DNA of 64,000 nucleotides from Apostichopus japonicus (lineage: Eukaryota; Echinodermata; Holothuroidea; Aspidochirotida; Stichopodidae): assembly GCF_037975245.1 (NCBI RefSeq), contig NC_092562.1, positions 15,022,521 through 15,086,520 on the forward strand. Direction: 5' to 3'. Under the pieces are notes generated by a model. The model had not been told where the DNA came from. It saw nothing but the letters and a program-made list of their open reading frames with translations, and did not search any database. Numbering within the stretch: the first letter of the stretch is position 1; every line of letters starts with the position of its first letter. Shown one piece after another: positions 50,078-64,000 of the stretch. The translations under genes were made by a program, and so were the position numbers.

Positions 50078-51345
50078 TGGATAATCTTCTACTGCTCCGG
50101 AAAGACGACGTGTCTTAATCGTCCTGTGGAATCATGAAGATGGAATCGTGAAGACTTAACTGAATTATTATATTGTGACTTTGGATCATCAGTGACAATA
50201 CCTGCAGGAACTCTTGCTTAAATTGTAGGACTTTTTGTAGACCTACTTCCTTATACCAGCAAAAGTCACAGTTGAGGTGTACAATTTTGATATTAAATTA
50301 TCTATTTTTAATGAAATGTGGTCAGAGATTATAGTATTCATATCTTATATAGGGAACAGGGTGCAAGCAGATTTGAACATTTACCTTTTTTCTTGGAAAC
50401 TGAAGAAAGCACCAGGAAGTAATTGCATAACCAGTAAAAGATAGATTTCAAAAAAGAAACTAGTACTCAGAATAATTCAGTGGCGTATTCTTATACTACC
50501 AAATATCAAAATGAAAAAATCCTGAGCCAGTTCACCTTTGTAGATTGTTGTATGGGTAGGCCCCACAACATCTCTCCTTTTACCATAGGTAAACAACTAA
50601 TAGACACGGAGAGTTGATGATGGAATGAATCATAAAAACAGAAGAACCATGTTTTGAGACGAGCTACTCATCGCTGTAACCAGAACCTGCGTGAATCAGA
50701 GTCAGATACAACGTCAATCTGACATTTAGTATCGGAAGCTCGCCTGCGTGAGCTAATTTTTTTATTGCTTTCCGGTTACGTGTAGAAAGGTGGTCGGTAT
50801 AGTATACGGTGGGGTAATTCTCGGGAATGGTTCCAAAGATGTTGCAAACATTTAAAAGCTAACATGAAACTAGAGGTGACATCTTGGATGACATGACACC
50901 ACTAACTGTGATAACAGATCTATATTTATGGGCCCGAGATAAATTAAACTGGTTTGCATCAAACACCTAATGTTTTCTTTAATCGTAAACTTTGGGTCAT
51001 TTTTGTTCTTTTATTGCTGTTTTATTGTGGTTTATGGTTGCCATCGACAGTAAATTCAATGAGCCCTGGTTAACGTGAGAGGTTATAATTTTTTTTTGCA
51101 ATTTTTCACTTTTTAAAAATATTTATATCTAATTTATATCAGGATACTGTGCCTGTTTGATACTGAGCATGAGTTAGTTGATCTTTTTCTTGGAAATCCA
51201 TTCACTAAATTCTTGAAGCAGTAGTATGTGTTGTATTTCGTTATCGATCTTCAAGAAAGTTTGAATGTTCTCAATACTATTGCAAATGACATTGATCAAA
51301 ATTTTCATAATTTCCATTCAAATAAAGAATTTTTTTTGTTTAACT
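50078..51345 (+). other. Candidate 3'-terminal exon with poly(A) signal
   Basis: A good acceptor (GTACTTCCTTTCACAG) is followed by sequence with more CpG than the upstream DNA. A canonical AATAAA sits at 51321-51326, then a T-rich stretch. After the acceptor, frames stay open for only 13 codons (starting ATG) or 19 codons (second frame), so the segment would be mostly 3' UTR or a non-coding RNA. A CpG-richer block lies at about 50600-50860. No upstream partner is established, though the patch at 45100-45790 is a possibility. Not recognised by homology. Confidence 0.2.
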
Positions 51346-51426
51346 GTTACGTGTTAGAGTAAACAAAATTGTCTCTAACTTACTAGCAGCATGCACTGTT
51401 GTTGACCAGTATTATAAATAAATATA

Positions 51427-51507
51427 TGCCACTAATATTCTAAACTTACAAATAACTTTAAGTGCTTAGCACTTAAAGTTATTTGTAAGTTTAGAATATT
51501 AGTGGCA
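51427..51507. repeat. Perfect 39-bp-arm palindrome, 3-nt loop
   Basis: Arm 1 (51427-51465) begins TGCCACTAATATTCTAAACT. Arm 2 (51469-51507) is its exact reverse complement, with TTA between them. No mismatch was seen. Symmetry stops abruptly at both ends. Such perfect, short-loop palindromes are unstable over time, so this is likely a young template-switch product or a snap-back insertion. Confidence 0.97.
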
Positions 51508-52859
51508 GGGCAGGGCTGTAGCCAGGAATCCTGAAATGTGGGTGAGTGGCACTGACAATTTTAGAGGGGGAGGGTGTAGGGTGGAGGGGAGGGATGTCAT
51601 AGTAATTGGGTCAAGTAACTTTGTTTTTGTTACACATGGTGGCAGCACAAAGTTGGGTGAAAAGGAACAATTTAACTCAATTAAGATTTTCCTTCAATGT
51701 CAGAGGAGGAATAAAAACAGATGAGGGAACAGAAGGCATAGTCAAAAGACAATGTCTAGGTATTTGTTTTAATATTAACAGGACATATGTTTTCAGTTTA
51801 TTTGCTTTTAGCTGCCTTGAATGGAGCCTCACCACCCTTCAAAGTTTTTGAAGAGTTCAAAACGGTGTCCCGACTGGGTTCTTGAGGACCCTGGAGGTAA
51901 TGGTGTGCTTTCTCCGTATCTAATTCCATATTGTGGTAAATTCAAGTCAACAAGAAATGCAGATCTTACAACAGAAGTTGGCCAGTAATTTTCCAACATT
52001 TCATCAAATCTATTGGAATATTTCATCCCACTGATCATGATTGTATTTGATCAAACTATGACAGCAGTCTCCCGAATATCTTAACTAAAATGAGACTAAT
52101 TAATTAACAACCACTTAATGATTTTGCTTGATATTCTAAGACTTGTCTCCCAGACACTAAATTATTATCACCTGAACACATGCAGAAAGCCTGGTGGTAA
52201 ATTTTGACAATTTTAGACTTGCATCGGTATAGGATGTTGGTGTTGAAAAATTAAACAAAATGAATGCAAAAGCCGTAAAAAACTAAACACGTACAAGAAT
52301 TTAACCAAAACCGGATTTCCGTCAAACTTACAAAACTAATAATTACAACATTTTGGAAATGAAGACAAAACAAAAATTGTTGGTCTTGCCAAGCCAGCTT
52401 TGACAAGAAACAGGAAAGAGGGGTGTAGGTTCTAGAGTGTATATAATTAGTTATAAAAACAAAATCATACTGTCACATCATTCTGTGTGCTTGATTGTGT
52501 TTTTTTGAACTTTGACAAAGTGTAATTTGTCTTTCTGTGTATGTACTAATAGCTGTCTGCAAAGGTCTATAAACTCTGTATGATTGTATAAAACATTTTG
52601 TCACAAGTTGTTTTGATACATGAATGTCTAGTGTTTACTTAAATCATTCATAGCTGCCAGCCTCATGCATTATGTGACTTCATCAAGTCACTTCCAAAAC
52701 ATCTATTCTTACCATATGCAAACAAAGATCAAAAGTTTGCCTTTGCCACAGCCTCATAGCAATTGCCCCGGATATTGACAAATGAATTAAGCCACCAGTT
52801 TTCAAGTTTGTTACAAATATCCCTCAAATCAAATGTAGGCGACCAGGCAAATAGTATAA
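51508..52859. other. Unannotated DNA
   Basis: Starts with a 'CAGGGCTGTAGCCAGGAATC' plus G-rich segment that resembles the ends of dispersed repeats. No gene. Confidence 0.45.
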
Positions 52860-53260
52860 CCTGAATCCAATCAAAGTGCCCCGCTATTCCCACGCTGACG
52901 TCCTGCTAATTAACAAGTTATTTTTGTTTCCTGTTCGTCTGGCATTTCATTGATTTTTCAACCCATGGCCATTGTTCCTCAGTGCGGGACGAGTGTTCTC
53001 TTTAACAAGTATGGTATGACATTCATAGATTCTTCTAGCAAATCTCATTAAGCTTCAGACGGCTCTCCTCGAGTTATTCCACAATTCATTTGGCCCCCGT
53101 TATTGGCTTTTGACAAAGCTGAATAAAATCTGAATAGATTAGATGGGCTTGTATCATCTCTCACGGACCTTGGGAGAATACTTCGACGACAAACAGCACA
53201 CTACACCGCGATGACGATCGAGACAGACTATACAAGTCGTGACGGACTAGGATTTGTTTT
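52860..53260. promoter_or_regulatory. CpG-rich patch with SoxB/homeodomain/CRE-like sites
   Basis: The patch stands out by CpG density. It contains TGACGTC (52896-52902, CRE-like), TAATTAA (52908-52914, homeodomain core) and CCATTGTTC (52969-52977), which matches the classic SoxB consensus. It lies roughly 2.3 kb past the inferred 3' end of the ELAV-like gene. Because ELAV genes are neural markers, a neural enhancer is an attractive but unproven reading. There is no coding frame. Confidence 0.3.
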
Positions 53261-55490
53261 TTGGCTTGGACAGGTATTGGCACTGAAGGTCAAAATCAGT
53301 GTCTAGGAGAAAAAAAAATAAATAAATAAATACGATTCTATCCTTAATGATTTTCAGCCGCTGTGAAATTGGTATTGGAACACTAAGAAAACATGCTGAT
53401 AAAGGTTACATGGCGAGATAGTTTGAGCAAGGTCTGGAAAAGGCTGAATACACAGTGACCAAATAAAAAATGGTTGCCTTGTGGAGGTATTGACAAATCA
53501 AACATTCTGATATAACTGTTTTGGTTTGATGTTTTTTTTGCGTTCTTTCATATCACAAATATTTGGATATCTAAATGAAGGTCATTTATGATGAGTGGTA
53601 AGCTTAGCAAGTAATGGTAAAATTGCAGAGTGATTGGCTGTAGCTGTTTAATGATTTAACGATAGGCAATGTTTATATTGTGAATGTGCATCTTTTTTTG
53701 ATAAACCTTGTACAAATTTGCAGTTTTCTTCTTTTTCATTTAACAATTACAAAAGTAAGTTGGTCATTGGTTAACTGTTTTTTCTTGTTGTGTTATTTAT
53801 TTTTTATTGATTTGTTCAATGTACTAAAACAACATCAAGTCATCCATCCATGTTATTTCAAAAAAGTCATTGTAGGTTAAGATGTGTAATAGTATAAAAC
53901 ATTTCAAGTATTAAAGCATAATGATCTCTGATGTTGTTATGTTCAACATAACTACCAATTGAATAAAATTTCTCTTTCTTTATAAAATGTCTCCTCCATT
54001 TTTTAATATTTGCCTCACCCCTATCTCTCCAACATCCGCCCCTGTGCCACCAACCCCATAAAGATTTAGGTAGACAGTAAAAACAGCTGGTGCCCTTGAA
54101 TTATATTGTCATAATTTGTTTTGTCATAAATTAATGAATTTCCTTTCCCAGAATATTTTTTCACATCCTACTCCATTTTTTCCTCCTTATCTGTGCATCT
54201 TGGCACCCTTAAATATACAAATAGACCCAGCGCACCCCCAGAACAGTGTTCGCAATAGAGAGGTCTGGTTTTTTTCCAGTAAAATCATCCTGTGTACAAG
54301 CCTGTATAGTTTGAACAATTGCAAATTTTGATTGGGAGAAATATTTGGGTTTGTTAATATTGCAGACCCCAAATATAGGACAGTATAACTTGCTGGTATC
54401 TTAATCAGAAATAGATCAAAATTTCCGGATAAACATCTCCAAGCTTCACTAATGGATCACGTTAACAGAGATATGTCTGTATATACTGTACCTTTATTAT
54501 TCTCCCAATTTTAAAATCACCGGGAAATATATTTTATCCCCTAACAGTGGTACTTCTGGTTTGATGTTCATACACAGGTTGTGCGTAAGCAGCAGTTATT
54601 TCATAGAGAAGACAAATTGGCAAACTAGGCAGGAAGACGTTAATTCCGTAGTAAATTAGACGGGAAGGATGAGATCATTAAGAATTTTAATCAGAATGGT
54701 AACTGTTGATAAACTAGTTGTTATCAAACTAGCTCTTTGCAGAAAGCCATGAGGGTTTGTAGAAGCTTTGAAGAGCCTCCTTAAAACCCCAAACATTTCC
54801 AAAGTATGCTGCATTTTGTGTTTCCTTCCTTCAAATGGGACGGTACCCATTTAAGAGGACCACTGTCAGGTCGTCACTCTTCGCCATTAAAAATGGCACT
54901 CTAAGGACTAGATTTAATTCTGTGGTGGGAGCCATGGGCCAGACAAAATGTTGTGGAAACCCAAGATGAACATTTTAATGCAGGTGGGGAGTCAATTTAG
55001 CATGTATAATCTTCATGCAGTGGAAGTCATTGTGAAGGTTTTTTTTTCTAAACTAATTGCGAAATTAATATTTAGTGAAGAAGTGGACATTTTGACCACC
55101 TTCCTTATGTGGCCAATTAATTCTTGTTTGTGGATGGGGGAGGGGGAGATAGGGGTGCCCTTGGCACATCTGGCTTAAGGTATGGTTAGTCCAGCCTTCA
55201 GTGACTTGATAATCTTAGTAGACAAGTGCATAGGATGGTGGAGCTCAATCCTTGAACTACACCCTGCCTGCAACATGAAACTTACAACTAACATTTCCAG
55301 TCCATCAGAATTTTGTAGTCACCCTACTGTAAATCCGTGGGGCCTGGGCCAATGGGCTCAAAAGTGAATCTGGACCTTGGGGGACAGAAGAGAAAGGAAT
55401 AGGATGTGTAAGCTCTGAAATTTACACCTAACGGTCCCAGCCTAACCTGGTTGTTTAAAAGATGACGACCAGAAACGAGAACAAAATGTC
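53261..55490. other. Unannotated DNA
   Basis: AT-rich, no exon recognised. Confidence 0.45.
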
Positions 55491-57711
55491 ATATGTGCCT
55501 TTGCTCTTTTTTATTTTCCAACCCTAAAGTACAAAATATGCCAAGCAGCAGTGTCCAAATCCGTTTTCACTAACAGTAAAAACAGAAGTATTAACAACTT
55601 AAAAACCAAAAATGTCTTTACAGACTCGTTTTTTAAAAACTGCCCATCTAATTTCTTTCAGCAAACCGATTTATCAAAGCATTATGTTTGGAGCTACTGT
55701 CTTACGAGTAGCTAAAGATCTTGCATCAAAACTGAAGGAAGCAAAATAACATAGTCCTGTTGGCTTTACAATCATAATAAGAAAAACATATAAAGCAGGC
55801 TTTTCGCATACAATGATTTCTTTCAAGCCTATCTAAAAGTAATACAATCTTGCATTATTATCAAGCACAAAAGCAAAAGTCTTGGTTTCTGATTCCTAAA
55901 TGTAAAAAGCAAAAAAACAAAGAAAGCAAAGCCAAATCAAAAGAATGAAGAAAAAAAAAAAAAATCAATTTTCGCAATTGTCTACTTTTCCAAGCTAATA
56001 TCTAACTGTAGTATGACACTTCTCTCTCTCTCTTTGTTCCTTTTCAACGGGGTTGGATTTTTTTTTCTCATTTTAACCTCTCCGCCATACTCTGTGGTAC
56101 AATACCTCTTTGCATTATGTACAACATGGCGTACAGCAATACAAAATACTTCTCATATAAAGTTGGTTTCTAGCAAAAAGCTGCCTTTGTTGCTTTTGAA
56201 GCTTCTGAAGTGTATTTCAGGGAATCTCTGCCATAAGTACCATGATAGAAATGTATACCAATCAGTAAAAGGTGGGCATTTAATGCCCAAAAAAAGCTCT
56301 GTAAAAACATGATAAGTTCAGTATTTACTGATCGGTATAGCCTTTTTTTTGGGGGGGAGAAACTTTAGTTGCACCCTTGCATAGCATTTTAAGTGTGGCA
56401 ATATTTCCAGCAATAGTTGCAACTCAAAAATTATATGGATTTCAACAGGGTGTGGATATCATGAAGTAATTAATAGAACTCAATAATTCACTTTTCACAA
56501 TAAAGAAAATTATGACATGAGCAAACATTCTCTAATAATAAATATTAAACATTAACATTACTAACATTGTGAAACTTTGAAAAAATTAAACATTGAAATT
56601 AAAACTTGGATCTCAAAAAAATTCACAAAGAATATAAGAGTTACTATATTTCTTGCACATCAACAAAAACTAATATTTTTTTTTACCACCAATAACTTGT
56701 ACCAGTTGCAAACATTTCAAGAAAGCTGAGAAACATGAAGCCTTGCACAAAAATTGATGTAAACATAATACAAAATGAAACTAACATCTTGAAATCTGTT
56801 TTTTTTTCTGGCTGGATAAGAAAGCGTAATATCATACCTTTATTTATCTTTTGAAATGATCTTTTCAAATTCTCTAAGTCTTTTTTTTTTTCTTGTTTTA
56901 AACTCATTTTCACACACGGTATATATATTTACACTCTTCACCAGAAATATACAGATCAAGACGTTTAAACGAGGATTCAAGATTGTTAAATTTTCATATT
57001 TCTTTTTTTCTCTGTTAAAAGTAAACATTTTCCTACAATACATCATTTGAAACTTTTGGTTTTAACAACTTTGATAAACTTTTTCTGTTATTCATACTTT
57101 TTCTCTCTAAAAGCTATCATTAGAATATAAAATGGGCTTCCATTTCTTTCTTTCTTGCTTTCATATGTTTCTTGGTTATTTTCCTTTGTTTATATATCTG
57201 CACAACTTGCTGGAAACCAGAAGCTAAATTACAATACTTTCTGGAATGATTAATGAAGAAAAAATTTGTAAGCATACAATATAATGATAGATTAATATTC
57301 AACATAAGTTCAAAAATGTAGAACCAACCAATAAGTTGTAAACTTTCGATATATGCACAAAAAGCACACTGAGTGATTATGAAATGTTTGCAACGACTTA
57401 TTCACCACAATATAATAGTAATGCTCCAACTTTTTTATTATTTTGATATTGTTGGTTTTAAAATGTAAAGCTACAAACATGTACAACCTTCTTTTTTCCT
57501 GTGATTCTACAGTATGTTTTATAAGGATGTAAAGAACAAAATTTCAACAAATCTCAATAAATTCTCAAATTTAAAGGTAAATAGAGGCAATTTGTTATTT
57601 TTGTCTTCTCCCACTGTGATGAAATCTCCATTTTATCCTCTGAGATGAAGGTTGAGTTTCTCAGTCCATTTTCCCCATCTTCTTAACGACCTCCTCTGCG
57701 GCTTGCACACT
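55491..57711 (-). other. Inferred 3' UTR of the ELAV-like gene
   Basis: Downstream of the stop codon the DNA is very AT-rich and lacks coding frames. On the transcript strand there are several AATAAA sites, including ones near 57425-57435, 56840-56846 and 55508-55516. The distal end is therefore uncertain, and the boundary given follows the last of these. The transcript would carry a U-run from the A-run at about 55951-55965. U-rich sequences are the known binding targets of ELAV/Hu proteins, so self-binding is conceivable. The extent is inference only. Confidence 0.4.
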
Positions 57712-60502
<2,791 letters not shown>

Positions 60503-60770
60503 CTGACGCACGGTGTGATATGGCGGACAGGCCCAGGTCCCACTGTGTTATAGATGTTGTTCCTCCTGGTAGGGGAGATCTGTAGTGGCAACTGTCCAGT
60601 CATATAAAACTGTTGAAGGGCTTTTTGGTAATGTTGGCTGGGGTTGCTGGCAAATTTCACCACAAGCGGTTCTGTGCCACCAGGTGGAATTGTGTTGTGA
60701 AGAGCATTGATTGCGGCTTCTGCTTGCTGGCGACGGTCAAAGCGTACAAATCCGACCCCTCTTGAAGTAC
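60503..60770 (-). CDS. ELAV/Hu-like protein, exon for RRM2 C half and hinge
   Basis: A middle exon with clean borders: acceptor ...GATATAG|GTACTT at 60770 and donor CGTCAG|GTATTT at 60503. It enters in phase 1, completing a Gly codon, and leaves in phase 2. RNP1 of RRM2 reads RGVGFVRF (fragment residues 53-60). Then come FDRRQQAEAAINALH and TEPLVVKFASNPSQ, the conserved end of RRM2 in ELAV proteins. The remaining 45 or so residues form the hinge before RRM3. They are Gln-, Pro- and Arg-containing (KALQQFYMTGQLPLQISPTR) and do not resemble the vertebrate hinge closely. The hinge often carries localisation signals in Hu proteins, but no such signal is evident here. Confidence 0.93.
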
Positions 60771-61293
60771 CTATATCGAGTGAATGCAGCCAATGTTACA
60801 TCTATACATGCACGGGGCTAACCTATACTATTCTTATCAAACTCAGGTTCCGCCTTTCTTGTGGAAAGCCACATAACATACAAAGGAACATTTCCAAGAA
60901 CAGGGAATACTATGCAAAATAGGCTCCTTGGTACGAAAATGCAAAGTGTACGCTATGCTATTTTGTGGACTCTTTCAGGCATAATCTTCTTCAGTATTTG
61001 AAATTCATAAACCTGAAAACTACCTCAAAATGTGAACACTAAATTATTCCTTGTGATAAATCAAATATATATAATATTTTTAGTGAGTGTGATCAACATA
61101 TACTATAATACTTTAAATGCTACAACCTTTGAAGATCACATTCTCCAGGCCATAAAGCGCTTAATTGGCATTATAAGCCAGGCAAACGTTATCCTGGAAA
61201 TTTTCAATTGGAATGGAATATACGCTTTTCAACTGTTATACTAATAAGACGTATATTTGCATACCATTATCAGAAATGAAGGTCTATACATAC
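60771..61293 (-). other. Intron in ELAV-like gene (within RRM2)
   Basis: 523 bp, phase 1, donor AATG|GTATGT and acceptor GATATAG. A second copy of the donor sequence lies 29 nt inside the intron (see findings). Confidence 0.9.
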
Positions 61294-61441
61294 CATTATC
61301 ATACAGAAGTTTGGATGTGATTATCTCTCCATATTCTGCGAATAAATTTTGCAGTTCTTTTTCGCTGTACATTCTTGGGATACCACTGATGTACAAGTTC
61401 GCATCTTTGATCGCTGGACTGCTTGGTCTGGCATAGGATAC
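61294..61441 (-). CDS. ELAV/Hu-like protein, exon for RRM2 N half
   Basis: The first ELAV-like exon inside the window; the gene continues beyond position 64000. It starts in phase 0 after a TTTCCTTTCAG acceptor with VSYARPSSPAIKDANLYISG. This is the diagnostic RRM1-RRM2 linker and RNP2 (LYISGI, residues 16-21) of ELAV proteins, and the VSYARPS exon start matches vertebrate Hu genes. It continues ...KELQNLFAEYGEIITSKLLYDN and a split Gly codon. Together the three exons give 762 nt, 253 residues plus stop, without a frame break. The loop at the next junction (YDN-GTSRGVGF) is about two residues shorter than the DQVTGVSRGVGF-type sequence I recall for vertebrate Hu proteins. Confidence 0.94.
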
Positions 61442-63039
61442 CTGAAAGGAAATATAATCCAACTGATAAAGTTTTCAAGCAGCTAGACGAATTTCATCAA
61501 AACAAGAAATTCAATCCGTGGAGTTTCTCATCTTACCGCACAGACAGGATGAAAGGGTGAGAAGACTTGTTGAGGTGCTCTTTCTCTTTGATCGTCCTTA
61601 ACATTTCAAAATCATCGCTTTTATTTCTGCCAATCTTACATAAACATTTCTGATCTGCCATATTAAACAGTTTCCTGTTTGTCTGACAAATGCCCGCTTT
61701 ATTGTTTGTCCCGTTTGAGATACATGATGATGCAAGTGCATGATGACTCGACTGCCCTCTGAACAGTGTATAAAATAATGTCATTTCTACACCAGTGTGC
61801 CAGTGGCGCAACCAGTCCGGTGCAGTCTCCCAGAGGTCTGATGACGAGCACAAAGAAAAAATACATGTGAAACAGCGAGTGTTGACATTAAAGGTGCAGT
61901 CAGTTCACCACACAGTGCCCAGTGTGACTCTTAAGGCCCATTGCTTAAGGAAACCAGTACAGTGAAGACCAGAGGACCAAATGCCCACCAAGCATAAAAA
62001 ATGATTGGACTTTGGTGAATGAAGACCTTACTTTGGGACCCATTTCCATTGCTGTAACTCCCAAGCAATGTTGCTTGTCAATACGCCAGTTTTGTAAATG
62101 CCACGTCTTCTCAAAGTATCTTCACTATAGTCCCACCCACCCAGTCCCCCCCCCCCCCCCGTCGCTTCCCTTTCTACAACACCATTTTTCTATCCTTAAT
62201 CTGTAACCGAAATATTTCAGGATCATAAAGTGGACTTCATTGATACTTCAGTGTACTTGTATTTTCAACTTTTATGTTTTTATGTGTGTATTTTCAGCTT
62301 TTATAACAACCTATAGTGGACAATTTTTTTGTTTACATCAGCCACGTATTGTAATCCTCCACACATATTATACAGAGCAAGTAGGAGGCCATTCAAACAA
62401 GGAAGTATAGAGACAGGTTTGTGCATGCTGCTGCTATTTAGTCTTTGAGCAACCAACCATGTTGTTTTCACAGTCCTAATGTTATGTTAGACAAGTCTAC
62501 CTGCAAATTCATGCCAACCCAGGATAGGATTTCTGTGAGCACTGAAAGTTGATCTTTTCCTGCTTTTGATTGTGATTATGAAATCTTATAATCCATTATA
62601 TATATATCTTTACTTATGATATCCTTACAGGAAGAATAGTCACACAATGGCAAATATGTATCAAGTTTGAGGAAAGCCAATTTTATTTTCTTTCTTTCTT
62701 TCGTTCTTCTCCATCTTTATGCAGATCAACTTTGCATATCTTTTTGTAAGTATAGTATATTGAAGAATAACTTGCATAGCAAGCAAGAACTTGAATGCAA
62801 TAATTCAGTTGAATGTTGAAGAACAAGTGAAAACTTAATTCTGATTTTAATTGTTCATATCTCATATGAAAACTACAGGAATTTGTATTTTCGACTTGCA
62901 AGAAAGAAAAACTCAAAACCACGTAAAACAGTTCCAATGATTGCAGTAAGTTCACAAAACGAGCAAACTTTCAGTGACAGGCAGTATCTTTGCCTTCTTT
63001 CAACAATCAGACAGATTGTTCTTTCTTCACCCCAAAATT
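61442..63039 (-). other. Intron upstream of RRM2 exon (left part)
   Basis: AT-rich intron-like DNA. I looked for the expected RRM1 exon (ending in a TIK-type motif before VSYARPS) and did not find it, so RRM1 lies outside the window. A minus-strand frame at 61533-61853 has no RRM features. A C-run is at 62146-62161 and TTTC repeats at 62685-62703. Confidence 0.6.
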
Positions 63040-63337
63040 ACTAATAATAATGTTCGATTTATATAGCGCTCTATAGCAAGGTTTCAAAGTGCTTTACGGA
63101 CGTTATACTACCCCTTGTCACTGATAACCTGTCCCAGAGACAATCCCGCCAGTCGGCTGCAGTTATATACTGCACCAAATTTAATACCTCACAGGTACCC
63201 ATGTAATTCCTGGGTGGAGAGACGCGATTGAGATAAAGCATCTCGGCCAAGGACACAAAGTAATGGACTAGGCAGGAATTGAACCAGCAATCCTTGGATC
63301 ACAAGTCTAATGCCTTAGCCAATTGGCCACCACACTC
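63040..63337 (-). mobile_element. SINE-C copy (tRNA-derived) in ELAV-like intron
   Basis: Minus-strand element, same orientation as the host gene. The head has box A-like TGGCCAATTGGCTAAGGC and box B-like CTGGTTCAATTCC. The tail region reads AGAGCGCTATATAAATCGAA, a motif common at the 3' ends of SINE/LINE pairs in marine invertebrates, and it ends in an ATTATTA repeat. A single copy occurs in this window, so family status relies on structure. Confidence 0.75.
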
Positions 63338-64000
63338 TCATCGTATACATTAATATGTACCTCCATTGAGTAAGCAAATGGGTTTCTTTACTAGGAAGTT
63401 GCATTTGACAAAAGAGTCAAAGTAGTTTCCAACCCAAGACTGATCAATTAGCAAAAGCTTACAGAAGCGAATCAGGATAGCAAAGACATATCTACATGCA
63501 GGGACACCTAAAGATTTGTGACTATAATTTACAGAACTTTGCAAAATAAATTCAGCATTTTTTTTGGGCATATTTTAACTTCAACACTAAAGACATATCA
63601 GTGGAGGCAGGTGAAAGCCATGCCGAAGGTTTCTTCCTCTCACATCCAGTGACCCCCCTACCCCCCCCACCCACTTGGCAAAACCCTCACTTCTTACAGT
63701 GCTGCACATTTAGGGAAGGAATTCTGGTGTATGTTGGCAAAACCCAGTAACCCACTGATGATATGAGCCATTACACAAAAGATGTAATATCATTCTCAAT
63801 GATGCCTTAGTATAAGTACAGTATAAGAAAGTATGACTACTGAGAAAATGTTGTGATTAGCAAATTGCACTGTAAGCCTCCGAGTACTATATCAGTGTGC
63901 AAACTGCCTTTCACCAGTGTGTGTGTGGTTTATAGATAGCTATTCAAGTTGAAGTCCTTATTCAGTACTTTCACTTTGTATGCTAGTTTCATATTAATAT
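63338..64000. other. Probable ELAV-like intron, right edge
   Basis: No exon recognised. A C-rich tract is at about 63646-63670. The window ends inside this non-coding stretch. Confidence 0.5.

Noticed and set aside
61533-61853. Possible upstream ELAV exon (RRM1)
   Set aside because: The 106-residue frame has no RNP motifs and no TIK-type end before the VSYARPS exon.

Overview
The window looks like AT-rich, gene-poor DNA from an invertebrate animal. The only securely recognised gene is the 3' part of an ELAV/Hu-family RNA-binding protein gene on the minus strand at the right end. Three coding exons (61294-61441, 60503-60770, 57712-58057) join in phase to 253 codons plus a stop, covering RRM2, the hinge and RRM3. 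The start codon, RRM1 and promoter lie beyond position 64000. Introns with GT-AG borders, tRNA-derived SINEs, a LINE tail and long satellite arrays show a metazoan nuclear genome. The overall texture (poly-C runs, SINE style, LINE tail) makes me favour a marine deuterostome such as an echinoderm, possibly a sea cucumber. That placement is an inference and was not tested.

Left part (1-31000): mostly intergenic or very long intronic DNA. It carries two copies of a tRNA-derived SINE with an (ATT)n tail (SINE-A) on the minus strand and one on the plus strand, and one copy of a second tRNA-derived SINE (SINE-B). It also holds the 3' end of a non-LTR retrotransposon, a 537-bp MITE-like element with 21-bp terminal inverted repeats, and a 34-bp-arm snap-back hairpin. 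Several minisatellites and a roughly 123-bp satellite (21541-22900) complete it.

Middle part (31000-54000): a 49-bp satellite of about 40 copies (32403-34374) with one divergent unit 1 kb upstream, and a 66-67-bp satellite of about 16 copies (37724-38805) whose monomer contains a dyad. There are three more SINE-B copies, one more SINE-A, and a perfect 39-bp-arm palindrome at 51427-51507. Two weak plus-strand gene hints are an open frame in a CpG-rich patch (45096-45608) and a possible terminal exon with a poly(A) signal (50077-51326).

Right part (55500-64000): the ELAV-like 3' UTR, three exons and introns, with a third tRNA-derived SINE type (SINE-C) in the upstream intron. CpG-retaining patches at about 2900, 8240, 17280, 23420, 34700, 45200 and 52860 stand out from CpG-poor surroundings and are candidate regulatory DNA. 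I did not find a recognisable new multi-gene system. The notable points are the repeat families, the snap-back hairpins, the satellite structure and a duplicated splice donor in the ELAV-like gene.
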